A stretch of 26,023 bases of DNA from Oscillospiraceae bacterium. GTDB taxonomy: Bacteria > Bacillota > Clostridia > Oscillospirales > Oscillospiraceae. Location of the stretch: NCBI GenBank assembly GCA_024404215.1, contig JAKSQI010000003.1, positions 1-26,023 on the forward strand. The letters are read 5' to 3'. A program made the translations under genes and the position numbers. The notes beneath the pieces are model-generated. The model was not told the DNA's origin and searched no databases. It worked only from the letters and a program-made list of their open reading frames with translations. Each line of letters starts with the position of its first letter. Position 1 is the stretch's first letter. Of this stretch, positions 1 through 7,405 are shown one piece after another.

Positions 1-54
1 CTGCATGAGCGGTGGTGTGGGAGGACGGGGGTTAGTCACCCCCTCCTACCCGAT
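1..54 (+). mobile_element. 3' end of a group II intron (domain V tail and domain VI)
   Basis: Bases 1-18 contain GAGCGGTGGTGTG, which resembles the 3' strand of domain V and the linker to domain VI in a common bacterial group II intron family. Bases 19-50 fold into a long hairpin: GGGGGT (27-32) pairs with ACCCCC (38-43), AGGA (22-25) pairs with TCCT (44-47) with C26 bulged, and GG (19-20) pairs with CC (49-50). A48 is unpaired opposite G21, at the usual place of the branch-point adenosine. The element would end at CGAT (51-54), fitting the AY 3' end of group II introns, six bases after A48. No T tract follows, so this is not a terminator. The catalytic core and any reverse transcriptase lie outside the window. 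The assignment rests on remembered family motifs, not a covariance search. Confidence 0.72.
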
Positions 55-114
55 TATTAGGATGTATATAGCTTTCATGTAAAGATATATAAAAACTGAA
101 AAGGAGAAATCACA

Positions 115-1257
115 ATGAAGAAGACACTCGCTATTGTATTGTCCCTGCTGATGCTGGTTGGCCTGCTGGCCGGCTGCGGCAGCACCGAGGCAAAAAACGA
201 AGCCTCGGCTTCTACAGCTGAAACCACAGCTCCTGCAGAAACCGAGACACCTGCTGAAGAGAGCGCTCCCGCTGAGGAGGAGGCCGCTGCTGAAGCTCCC
301 ACTGAGGCACCGGTGTACAAGGTTGGTATCGTTAACTATGTTGACGATGCTTCTCTGAACCAGATTGTAAACAATCTGGAAGCTGAGCTGGATGCCAAGG
401 GCGCTGAACTGGGCGTTACCTTTGACTACGAGCCCTACTACGACAATGCTCAGGCAGACCCCGCCGTACTGAATCAGATTGGTGCAGATTTGGTGGCCGA
501 TGAGGTTGACATTATTGTTGCCATCGCTACTCCCACGGCTATGACCATGGTCAGCGCAACCGAGGATACCGACATTCCTGTTGTATTTGCTGCTGTATCC
601 GATCCTGTCGGTGCCAAGCTGGTTGCTTCCATGGATGCCCCCGGCGGTAAGGTAACCGGCACCTCCGATGGTCTGGACGCTCAAGCTCTGATTAACCTGA
701 TGACAGCTGCCAGTCCCGAGCTGAAAAAGGTAGGCCTGCTGTATGATACCGCTCAGGATTCCTCCAAGGCCGCCATTGAATCCGCCAAGACCATTTTGGA
801 CGGCATGAACATTCAGTATGTTGAAAAGACCGGTTCTACCACGGATGAAGTGCTGATGGCTGCCCAGGCACTGGTCGCCGAAGGGGTAGAGGCCGTCTTT
901 ACTCCCACCGACAATACCGTTATGGCTGCTGAGCAGGCCATCTATGAAGTATTTGTAGATGCCAAGATTCCTCATTATACCGGCGCTGACTCCTTCGCTC
1001 TGTGGGGGGCTTTTGCCGGTTACGGCGTTGACTATGCGGTTCTGGGCACTGCCACCGGTGACATTGTTGTGGATATTCTGGTTAACAATGCTGACCCCGC
1101 TGCTTACGGTGTTGTAACCTTCAACAACGGCATCGTTTCTGTTAACACCGAAACCTGCGAAGCCATTGGCTTTGATTTGGAAACCATCAAGTCCGCCTTC
1201 GGCGAAATTGCAACCGAATTCAGAGAGCTGACCACTCAGGCTGAGTTTGACAACTAA
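115..1257 (+). CDS. ABC transporter substrate-binding lipoprotein (COG2984 / ABC_sub_bind type)
   Basis: This 380-residue lipoprotein captures a small molecule outside the cell for the permease and ATPase encoded next to it. Residues 1-20 form a signal peptide with lipobox LAGC, so Cys21 would be lipidated. Residues 22-67 are a low-complexity Ala/Glu/Thr/Pro linker. The binding fold starts near residue 68 (YKVGIVNYVDDASL) and resembles the TrpX-like ABC_sub_bind family (PF04392), including a segment like IPVVFAAVSDPVGAKLV. The start is supported by AAGGAG at 101-106. A strong hairpin separates it from the permease gene, which would allow more binding protein than membrane parts. The ligand is unknown: relatives are linked to tryptophan, tyrosine or other small molecules. 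It is not a BtuF-type B12 binder by sequence. The gene begins only 60 bp after the putative intron end. Confidence 0.88.
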   Translation: MKKTLAIVLSLLMLVGLLAGCGSTEAKNEASASTAETTAPAETETPAEESAPAEEEAAAEAPTEAPVYKVGIVNYVDDASLNQIVNNLEAELDAKGAELGVTFDYEPYYDNAQADPAVLNQIGADLVADEVDIIVAIATPTAMTMVSATEDTDIPVVFAAVSDPVGAKLVASMDAPGGKVTGTSDGLDAQALINLMTAASPELKKVGLLYDTAQDSSKAAIESAKTILDGMNIQYVEKTGSTTDEVLMAAQALVAEGVEAVFTPTDNTVMAAEQAIYEVFVDAKIPHYTGADSFALWGAFAGYGVDYAVLGTATGDIVVDILVNNADPAAYGVVTFNNGIVSVNTETCEAIGFDLETIKSAFGEIATEFRELTTQAEFDN

Positions 1258-1271
1258 TCAATAAATGACCG

Positions 1272-1308
1272 GCTATCCTGCGCAGCCATGCGCAGGATAG
1301 CTTTCAAC
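1272..1308 (+). terminator. Intercistronic hairpin between binding-protein and permease genes
   Basis: GCTATCCTGCGCA (1272-1284) and TGCGCAGGATAGC (1289-1301) form a perfect 13-bp stem with a 4-base loop, followed only by TTTC. The weak T run suggests partial termination or 3'-end protection of the lipoprotein mRNA rather than a full stop, since the permease follows on the same strand. Confidence 0.7.
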
Positions 1309-1351
1309 GTCAAAAGAAGAGTTCTTTACTAAAAACAGGAGGTATCCTGCC

Positions 1352-2437
1352 TTGTTTATATCCTGGGGCGTTATGCAGAGCGCCATTGAGCTGGGCTTGG
1401 TGTATTCACTGGTTGCCCTCGCTTTGTTTCTCAGCTATTCCATGCTGAATGTTTGCGACTTATCTACCGATGGCTGCTATACCCTTGGCTGTGCCGTAGG
1501 CAGCGTAGTTGCCATTGCCGGTCATCCCGCTTTGGCCCTTTTGGCCGCTGTCGGGTCCGGTATTTGCTCCGGCTTTGTCACCGCCTTTTTACAGACAAAG
1601 CTTAAAATTGAAAGCTTGCTGGCCGGTATTGTTGTCAACACCGGACTGTATACCATAAATATTTTAATCATGGGTAAATCTACTCTCAGCCTTAATGACT
1701 GTGAGACTGTGTTCACCCGAGCCAAGGCTCTGTTGTCCGGAACCGTTCTGGCCCCTTATTATAAGCTGATTGTTGCGCTGGCCTTTGTCGTATTGGTACT
1801 GGTTCTGCAGCTGCTCTTCCTTCGCACCCGTTTGGGCCTTTCCATTCGAGCAACCGGCAACAATGCGGCCATGGTTAAATCATCTTCCATTAATCCCCAT
1901 TTGATGATTACCATTGGTCTGTGCTGCTCCAATGCCATTACCGCACTGGGCGGTTGCCTTATCGGTGAATACAACAAGACCTGTGACATCAATATGGGAA
2001 CCGGAATGGTTACCATTGCTCTGGCTTCTCTTATTATCGGTGAAACCATTTTTGGAAAAAAAACCATTCCCTGGAGAGCTTTTGGCGTAATTGTCGGTGC
2101 TGTTCTCTATCGCATTGTAGTGGCCATTGCTCTGCGTTTGAACATGCCGGCAACGGCTTTGAAGCTGGTAAGCGCTGTCATTGTTGCCATCGCCATTTCT
2201 TATCCCACCGTCATGGAAATGGTAGAATTCCAAAGCAAGCGCTTCGCTGCTCGGGGACGCAATCTCTACCGCATTCTGCAGGTTACTTTCGGCCTTTTGG
2301 CAGTGATATTCCTAGTATTGGCTGTTATTAATGTCTGGTCCCGTTCCTTCCTGATTCTACTGGCGGTACTGGCAGCCATTTGCTTGGTGTGGATGCTCGC
2401 TGCTGAGCGCAATCAAAAGAAGGTGAAGGCATGCTGA
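1352..2437 (+). CDS. ABC transporter permease (COG4120 type)
   Basis: This is a 361-residue, very hydrophobic integral membrane protein forming the channel of the importer. The core (about residues 1-285) resembles the COG4120 permeases that partner COG2984 binding proteins, with the cytoplasmic coupling segment GLSIRATGNNAAMVKSSSI and a final conserved helix ending near ISYPTVMEM. About 70 further residues carry two extra predicted helices (roughly 305-325 and 330-350) and a basic tail, making it longer than the roughly 290 residues I expect for this family. The start is TTG at 1352, chosen because AGGAGG lies at 1337-1342 with nine bases spacing; the next in-frame ATG (1373) has no such site. 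Its stop overlaps the ATPase start by seven bases. Confidence 0.85.
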   Translation: MFISWGVMQSAIELGLVYSLVALALFLSYSMLNVCDLSTDGCYTLGCAVGSVVAIAGHPALALLAAVGSGICSGFVTAFLQTKLKIESLLAGIVVNTGLYTINILIMGKSTLSLNDCETVFTRAKALLSGTVLAPYYKLIVALAFVVLVLVLQLLFLRTRLGLSIRATGNNAAMVKSSSINPHLMITIGLCCSNAITALGGCLIGEYNKTCDINMGTGMVTIALASLIIGETIFGKKTIPWRAFGVIVGAVLYRIVVAIALRLNMPATALKLVSAVIVAIAISYPTVMEMVEFQSKRFAARGRNLYRILQVTFGLLAVIFLVLAVINVWSRSFLILLAVLAAICLVWMLAAERNQKKVKAC

Positions 2438-3216
2438 AGATAGACGGAATATCCAAAACCTTTAACCCCGGAACCAACAACAGCAAAACCGCTTTGAATA
2501 AGCTGAGTCTGCATGTAACAAAGGGGGACTTTATTACTATAATAGGCAGTAATGGCGCCGGCAAAAGTACCCTCTTTAACGCCATCTGCGGCGGATTTTA
2601 TGTGGATGAAGGCCGTATTGTATTGGATAATAAGGACATTACCTACGATAAAGACTATAGACGTTCCAAGTCTATCGGTCATCTTTTTCAGGACCCTATG
2701 CGAGGAAGTGCCCCGGGCATGACCATTGAGGAAAACCTGGCTTTAGCAGCCGGCCATGGCGGTTGGCTGAGCACCATCAGCAAAGCGGACCGGGATGCCT
2801 TTCGTGAAAAGCTCGCCCAGCTGGAAATGGGGCTGGAGAATCGTATGAAGCAGCCCGTTGGGCTCTTATCCGGCGGCCAGCGTCAGGCCTTGACATTGCT
2901 CATGTCCACCTTCCATCCTCCCAAGCTGCTGCTTTTGGATGAGCATACCGCGGCTTTGGATCCGGCAACGGCAGAAAAGGTACTGGCCATGACCAAGCGG
3001 ATTATCTCCGAAAACAATCTGACCTGTCTTATGGTCACACATAACATGCAGTCCGCTTTAGAGCTGGGCAACCGCACGGTAATGATGGACAGCGGCCGTA
3101 TCATTTTTGATACCTCCGGTGAAAGCCGTTCTCGGCTTACCGTGGCTGATTTGCTGCGACTCTTCCATGAAAAAACCGGGGAAGACCTGGATAACGACCG
3201 CATGCTTCTTAGCTGA
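2431..3216 (+). CDS. ABC transporter ATP-binding protein (COG1101 type)
   Basis: This 261-residue cytoplasmic ATPase powers the adjacent permease. It has a Walker A motif GSNGAGKST (39-47), a Q-loop region near LFQDPMRG, the signature LSGGQ (146-150), a Walker B LLLLDE with D170 and E171, and the switch histidine H204 (VTHNM). Histidine follows the catalytic Glu (DEHTAALD), as is common in this subfamily. The ATG overlaps the permease stop by seven bases, so translation is probably coupled. A bidirectional terminator follows. All three genes of the importer are intact and in the usual binding protein-permease-ATPase order. Substrate cannot be deduced from the ATPase. Confidence 0.92.
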   Translation: MLKIDGISKTFNPGTNNSKTALNKLSLHVTKGDFITIIGSNGAGKSTLFNAICGGFYVDEGRIVLDNKDITYDKDYRRSKSIGHLFQDPMRGSAPGMTIEENLALAAGHGGWLSTISKADRDAFREKLAQLEMGLENRMKQPVGLLSGGQRQALTLLMSTFHPPKLLLLDEHTAALDPATAEKVLAMTKRIISENNLTCLMVTHNMQSALELGNRTVMMDSGRIIFDTSGESRSRLTVADLLRLFHEKTGEDLDNDRMLLS

Positions 3217-3225
3217 AAACACAGG

Positions 3226-3272
3226 AATCCCTGCCACAGGCGGCCTCTGTCGCGCATGGCAGGGATTTTTTT
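3226..3272. terminator. Shared terminator between convergent ABC and cobalamin operons
   Basis: AATCCCTGCCA (3226-3236) pairs perfectly with TGGCAGGGATT (3257-3267). A run of seven T ends the + strand transcript. On the - strand the same stem lies just after the cbiC stop and is followed by a poorer T run, so it may also end the cobalamin operon. The loop holds a smaller ACAG/CTGT hairpin. Confidence 0.85.
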
Positions 3273-3909
3273 ATTTATTCTGATCGCGCAGGATATACAT
3301 CAAAGCATTGCAGATAGCTGCCGCAATGTTGCTTCCGCCCTTGCGTCCCCGGGCCACAATATAAGGAACATCTGCTGTCATAATCAGTTCCTTGGATTGC
3401 ACAACGTTAACAAAACCAACCGGGACACCAATAATCAGTTCCGGCTTCAGCCGGCCTTCTTCAATCATTTCATAGAGCTTAACCAGAGCAGTGGGTGCAT
3501 TGCCAATGGCAAAAATCAAGGGCTTGTCCAAAGCCGCCGCCTTCTCCATGGCTGCTACAGCCCGGGTGCTGCCGTTTGCCTTGGCACATGCACGAACATC
3601 CTCATCAGCAATAAAGCAGTGGGCTTCACCGCCGTACTTAGCCAGTTCCGTTTTATTGATACCGGACTTGGCCATGGTGGTATCCGTAATGATGAAGGCA
3701 CCCTTTTGAATGGCTGCCAGAGCCTTTTCCAATACTCCGTCGGAAAAACAGAGATTATCAACATAATCAAAATCTGCGGCGGTATGAACACAACGCTTGA
3801 TGATAGGGGCGAGAGCCGGGTCTATGGGATGGGGAAGCTCAGACTCAATAATCTCCATGCTGCGCTTTTCAATTTCAGTGGGAAGAACCCTTTCCAGTTT
3901 AATTTCCAT
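3271..3909 (-). CDS. cbiC: Cobalt-precorrin-8X methylmutase CbiC
   Basis: This cytoplasmic enzyme moves the C11 methyl group of cobalt-precorrin-8 to C12, giving cobyrinic acid, the last ring-forming step. The 212-residue length is normal for CbiC/CobH. His42 in KRCVHTAADFDY matches the catalytic histidine of the family; further family signatures are TDTTMAKSGI, AIGNAPTAL and GVPVGFVNV near the C-terminus. It is the last gene of the eleven-gene operon, eleven bases after cobQ. AAGGAG overlaps the cobQ stop and sits seven bases before the ATG at 3909, so re-initiation after cobQ is likely. No missing residues or frameshift are apparent. Confidence 0.95.
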   Translation of the reverse strand: MEIKLERVLPTEIEKRSMEIIESELPHPIDPALAPIIKRCVHTAADFDYVDNLCFSDGVLEKALAAIQKGAFIITDTTMAKSGINKTELAKYGGEAHCFIADEDVRACAKANGSTRAVAAMEKAAALDKPLIFAIGNAPTALVKLYEMIEEGRLKPELIIGVPVGFVNVVQSKELIMTADVPYIVARGRKGGSNIAAAICNALMYILRDQNK

Positions 3910-3920
3910 AATACAGCTCC

Positions 3921-5402
3921 TTATTCCTCTTGATTAAGAATGCGATAGATTAAATCCATGTCCAGATCGCTTCTAACAGCATCAGCCAAAATATCAAACT
4001 GCTGTTCCTTGTACTCGGCATAATCCATAGCCGTGAGTTCCTCCGGATTCAGGCCCTTTTTGTCACAGAGCAGATTCAGGAAGGCCTGACGGCAGGGGAC
4101 ACTGTCAAAAAAGCCGTGAATGTAGCAACCGAAAACATTGCCATTGACGCAGCCATCCGGCTGTCCGTCCTCCAGCAGAAGCAGGGGTGTAGCGCCGGCT
4201 TCCAAAGTGGTCTTGCCCATGTGGATTTCATAGCCTTCAACCATGGTACCTTCAGCAAAGGTGCTGTTAGGCTGAACCTTTCCGGAAATACGGGTACGGT
4301 GCTTTTCCGGTTCAAAGGCCGTCTCAGTAGGAAGAAGGCCAAGACCGGCAAGACTGCCGCCGCCTTCTGCTCCGCAGGCATCCATAACCATTTTACCCAG
4401 CATCTGATATCCGCCGCAAATACCCACAACAATGGTACCATTGGAAGCCAGATGCAGGATCGCGGCTTCCAAACCGCACTGACGGAGCCACTTCAAATCC
4501 GAAATAGTGCTCTTGGTACCGGGAAGTATAATAGCGTCCGGCTTGCCAAGTTCCCGCGGCTTGGATACATAACGCACCGAGACCCCCTCTGTGGCCTCCA
4601 AAGCAGCCAGGTCGGTAAAGTTGGAGATACGGGGGAGGCGAATGACTGCAACATCCAGCTTGGCACCGCCGGAACGAGTGAAACGATCCGTCAGGCTGTC
4701 CTCGTCCTCAATATCTACCTGCAGCAAGGGCAGCACACCGGCAACCGGCTTATGCATAATATCCTCCAGCTGCTTGAGACCGGGCCGCAGGATTTCGACA
4801 TCACCACGGAATTTATTAATGATGGTTGCCTTGAGTAAGCACTTTTCTTCCTCATCCAAAAGCATTTGGGTTCCGGCCAGCTGAGCAAAAACGCCGCCCC
4901 GGTCAATATCACCAACCAAAAGAACGGGAATTTGGAAGCGTTTTGCTAAGCCCATGTTTACAAAATCATCCTGCTTTAGGTTAATTTCAGCAGGGCTGCC
5001 GGCTCCCTCAACCACAACGATATCGTTTTGCTCGCAGAGGGTATGAAAGGCCTTCTCTACATCCGGCCAGAGGCTTTTTTTCATTTTGTAATAGTCGCCG
5101 GCACGGTAGTTACCTAAAACCTCACCATTAACAATAACCTGAGAGCCCACGTCTGTAGTAGGCTTTAACAGAATGGGATTCATCAATACCGAAGGCTCAG
5201 CACCGCAGGCCTCTGCCTGAACCACCTGAGCACGGCCCATCTCAAGGCCATCCTTGGTAATGAAGGAATTCAGTGCCATGTTCTGGCTCTTGAAAGGTGC
5301 TACCTTGTAGCCATCCTGGCGAAAAACGCGGCACAGGCCGGCAACCATAATGCTTTTACCTGCATTGGACATGGTGCCCTGAACCATAATAACCTTAGCC
5401 AT
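3921..5402 (-). CDS. cobQ: Cobyric acid synthase (glutamine-hydrolysing)
   Basis: CobQ (also called CbiP) amidates side chains b, d, e and g of adenosylcobyrinic acid a,c-diamide, using glutamine and ATP. It has 493 residues, normal for the family. The N-terminal amidoligase domain starts with VQGTMSNAGKS and carries FKSQNMALNS and the LVGDIDRGGVFA motif near 162-173. The C-terminal class I glutamine amidotransferase domain has the nucleophile Cys329 in VVGICGGYQMLG and His429 in CYIHGFFD. The ATG at 5402 has AAGGAGGT upstream, inside the 3' end of cobD, and the two genes overlap by eight bases. It acts after CbiA and an adenosyltransferase; no adenosyltransferase gene is present in the window. 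Confidence 0.96.
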   Translation of the reverse strand: MAKVIMVQGTMSNAGKSIMVAGLCRVFRQDGYKVAPFKSQNMALNSFITKDGLEMGRAQVVQAEACGAEPSVLMNPILLKPTTDVGSQVIVNGEVLGNYRAGDYYKMKKSLWPDVEKAFHTLCEQNDIVVVEGAGSPAEINLKQDDFVNMGLAKRFQIPVLLVGDIDRGGVFAQLAGTQMLLDEEEKCLLKATIINKFRGDVEILRPGLKQLEDIMHKPVAGVLPLLQVDIEDEDSLTDRFTRSGGAKLDVAVIRLPRISNFTDLAALEATEGVSVRYVSKPRELGKPDAIILPGTKSTISDLKWLRQCGLEAAILHLASNGTIVVGICGGYQMLGKMVMDACGAEGGGSLAGLGLLPTETAFEPEKHRTRISGKVQPNSTFAEGTMVEGYEIHMGKTTLEAGATPLLLLEDGQPDGCVNGNVFGCYIHGFFDSVPCRQAFLNLLCDKKGLNPEELTAMDYAEYKEQQFDILADAVRSDLDMDLIYRILNQEE

Positions 5403-6432
5403 GAAGGACCTCCTTTAAAAGCGAAACAAACGCTTCATTCTTTTCATGAGTGGATACACAGATACGATAGTAGCCATGACACAAGCCGGGATAGTTATCA
5501 CAGGAGCGAATCAGCACACCCTTTTCACGAAGCAAATCGTAGAGAGGCTGCCTGGAATAGAAAAAGATATAATTTGCTTCCGAGGGAAAAACCCGCAGCC
5601 CCAGCTGTACCAGCTCCTGTTTCAGATACTCTGCTTCGGTGCGAATCAAAGCAAGCCCTTTGGCCAGATAGTCATTGGATTGCAGTGCCGCTAAACCGGC
5701 AGCCTGGGCCGGACCGGAAACGTTCCAACAAGGACCGCAGCCCTTCAGTTCCTGAAGAAGGCTGTGGTTTTTACTGATGATATAGCCCAGTCGAAGACCT
5801 GCCATGGCGTAGCGCTTGGTGAAGGCTTCCAGAATAGCCATGCAAGGGTATTGCTCCAGCAGCGGAATACTGCTTTCCTTATCCGTAAAGCATATAAAGC
5901 ATTCATCCAATACGAAAATGGCATCGTGTTCCATGCAGGCTTCCGCCGTTGCCCTAATAATCTTTTCCGGTACTGTTACGCCGGTAGGATTATTGGGCGT
6001 GCAGAGATAAACCAAATCAATGTCATCGGTTATCTCATCTACAAAAGCCTGTGTAACCAGAAAATCATTATCCGGATTTAAAGGGTGAAAGACCACCTCG
6101 GCACCGGAGAAAACGGCCGATTTCTCATATTCGGAAAAGCTGGGACCGGTTAGAAGCACCTTGCGGGGCTTTTTCGCAAAGGCCATGCGATAGATCAAAT
6201 CATCGGCACCATTGCCGGCAAGAATATCCTCCGGCGCAATGCCATGATAAGATGCAAGCGCAGCTCTCAGCTCCCTGCAGTCCGGGTCCGGGTATATCTC
6301 AAAGCGCTCCGGATTTTCCGAAATCGCTTTCTTTACAGAAGGGGGCATTCCAAGGGGATTTAAATTAGCTGAAAAATCCAGGGTAACCGGAACCCCCTGA
6401 TAAATGTTTCCGCCATGTTCAAATCGCTGCAT
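5395..6432 (-). CDS. cobD: L-threonine-O-3-phosphate decarboxylase CobD
   Basis: This PLP enzyme makes (R)-1-amino-2-propanol phosphate, the linker that CbiB attaches to cobyric acid. The chosen start (6432, MQRFEHGGNIY) gives 345 residues. It has GGAGG eight bases upstream and matches the HGGN N-terminus of CobD; an upstream in-frame start at 6465 would add eleven residues unlike the family. Fold-type I aminotransferase features are YPDPDCRELRAALA, the CTPNNPTG motif, LDECFICF, and the PLP lysine K206 in TKRYAMAGLRLGY. Related histidinol-phosphate aminotransferases share this fold, but the context between cbiB and cobQ favours CobD. The gene overlaps cbiB by 14 bases and cobQ by eight. The threonine kinase that supplies its substrate is not in the window. 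Confidence 0.92.
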   Translation of the reverse strand: MQRFEHGGNIYQGVPVTLDFSANLNPLGMPPSVKKAISENPERFEIYPDPDCRELRAALASYHGIAPEDILAGNGADDLIYRMAFAKKPRKVLLTGPSFSEYEKSAVFSGAEVVFHPLNPDNDFLVTQAFVDEITDDIDLVYLCTPNNPTGVTVPEKIIRATAEACMEHDAIFVLDECFICFTDKESSIPLLEQYPCMAILEAFTKRYAMAGLRLGYIISKNHSLLQELKGCGPCWNVSGPAQAAGLAALQSNDYLAKGLALIRTEAEYLKQELVQLGLRVFPSEANYIFFYSRQPLYDLLREKGVLIRSCDNYPGLCHGYYRICVSTHEKNEAFVSLLKEVLHG

Positions 6433-7405
6433 GAAGCAGACCTCCAAATACAAGTAGTCGAACAAGAGTAATCAGGGCAAGCATTAAAACGGTGGTAACA
6501 ACCATCAGCTTATTTGCCCGTTTAATGTCATCCGGAACAACCGGATGGATAGGGTCACCAATATACTCTTTTTTATGCAGCTCGCCGAAATACCAAGCAT
6601 CACCGGCCAGCTGTATTTCCAGAGCTCCGGCACAAACGGACTCGGTATGGGCCGAATTCGGACTGGCATGCTTTTGCCGGTCCCTCTTGTAGATTTTCAA
6701 TGCCTGACGGGTATTGAAAGCGCACAGGCCGGCAGCAGCAATCATAAGCCGGGCAGCCAGTCGCGCCGGAATATAGTTGAACACATCATCGGTTAATGCG
6801 GCCGCTCTGCCAAAATGAAGGTATTTCTCGTTACGATACCCAACCATAGAGTCCATGGTGTTAACAGCCTTGTACAACAGGCCTCCGCAGCCACCGAAAA
6901 GCAACATATAGAAAAGGGGAGCGATAATCCCGTCTGAAGTGTTCTCGGCAACTGTTTCAATGGCAGCCTTGGCTACACCAACCTCATCCAACACCTCAGT
7001 GTCCCGTCCGACAATCATGGAAACAGCATAGCGAGCACCGGGCAAATCCTTTTGCTTAAGCTTATCGTAGACATGCATACTCTCCAGCTTTAAATCCTTC
7101 ATGCAAAGGCACTGCCATACAATAAAGGTTTCCAGCACAAGGCCAAGGGGAATCCAAAGCCGATAAGCCGCAAATACCACAGCAGATACCAAAAGCACAA
7201 AAAGAAGCATAAGAACCACCAGCATACGGCCGGCATTTCGCTGCCCCTGTTCTGTATCGCGAAAGGCTTTTCGAAGACTTTTTTCAAGCCCTGCTATCAT
7301 TTTGCCGAACAATATAATAATATGAGGAATCCCTCTGGGATCGCCAAGAAAAAAATCCATCAGGCCTCCCAAAAGAATAGGTAGTGTTCTATAAAGAAGC
7401 AGCAT
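6419..7405 (-). CDS. cbiB: Adenosylcobinamide-phosphate synthase CbiB
   Basis: CbiB is an integral membrane enzyme that condenses adenosylcobyric acid with aminopropanol phosphate. The start at 7405 (MLLLYRTLPILLGGLMDFFLGDP) gives 328 residues, close to the usual 310-330, and has an AAAGGCGG site upstream; an earlier in-frame start at 7480 adds 25 residues unlike the family. Family features are GDPRGIPHII at the N-terminus, the conserved segment AAIETVAENTSDGIIAPLFY, the NTMDSMVGYRNEKY motif, and a hydrophobic helix at the C-terminus. Several membrane segments are visible (roughly residues 60-90, 180-200 and 300-325). It overlaps cbiA by 17 bases and cobD by 14, consistent with the use of the cobD product as its substrate. 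Confidence 0.95.
   Translation of the reverse strand: MLLLYRTLPILLGGLMDFFLGDPRGIPHIIILFGKMIAGLEKSLRKAFRDTEQGQRNAGRMLVVLMLLFVLLVSAVVFAAYRLWIPLGLVLETFIVWQCLCMKDLKLESMHVYDKLKQKDLPGARYAVSMIVGRDTEVLDEVGVAKAAIETVAENTSDGIIAPLFYMLLFGGCGGLLYKAVNTMDSMVGYRNEKYLHFGRAAALTDDVFNYIPARLAARLMIAAAGLCAFNTRQALKIYKRDRQKHASPNSAHTESVCAGALEIQLAGDAWYFGELHKKEYIGDPIHPVVPDDIKRANKLMVVTTVLMLALITLVRLLVFGGLLHAAI

Noticed and set aside
19..50. Rho-independent terminator or T-box antiterminator at the left edge
   Set aside because: There is no T run and no T-box core; the bulged A and the flanking GCGGTGGTGTG fit a group II intron domain VI better.
46..975. Long open frame on the - strand opposite the ABC lipoprotein gene
   Set aside because: It is Gly/Ser/Asn-rich with no family resemblance and is fully explained as the antisense shadow of the + strand lipoprotein gene, which has a signal peptide, ribosome site and known fold.
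115..3216. BtuFCD-type vitamin B12 importer
   Set aside because: The binding protein and permease are of the COG2984/COG4120 type, not the BtuF/BtuC fold families; adjacency to the cobalamin genes alone is not enough.
6433..6465. Upstream start of CobD
   Set aside because: It adds eleven residues unlike the family, whereas the internal ATG at 6432 has GGAGG at ideal spacing and gives the conserved HGGN start.
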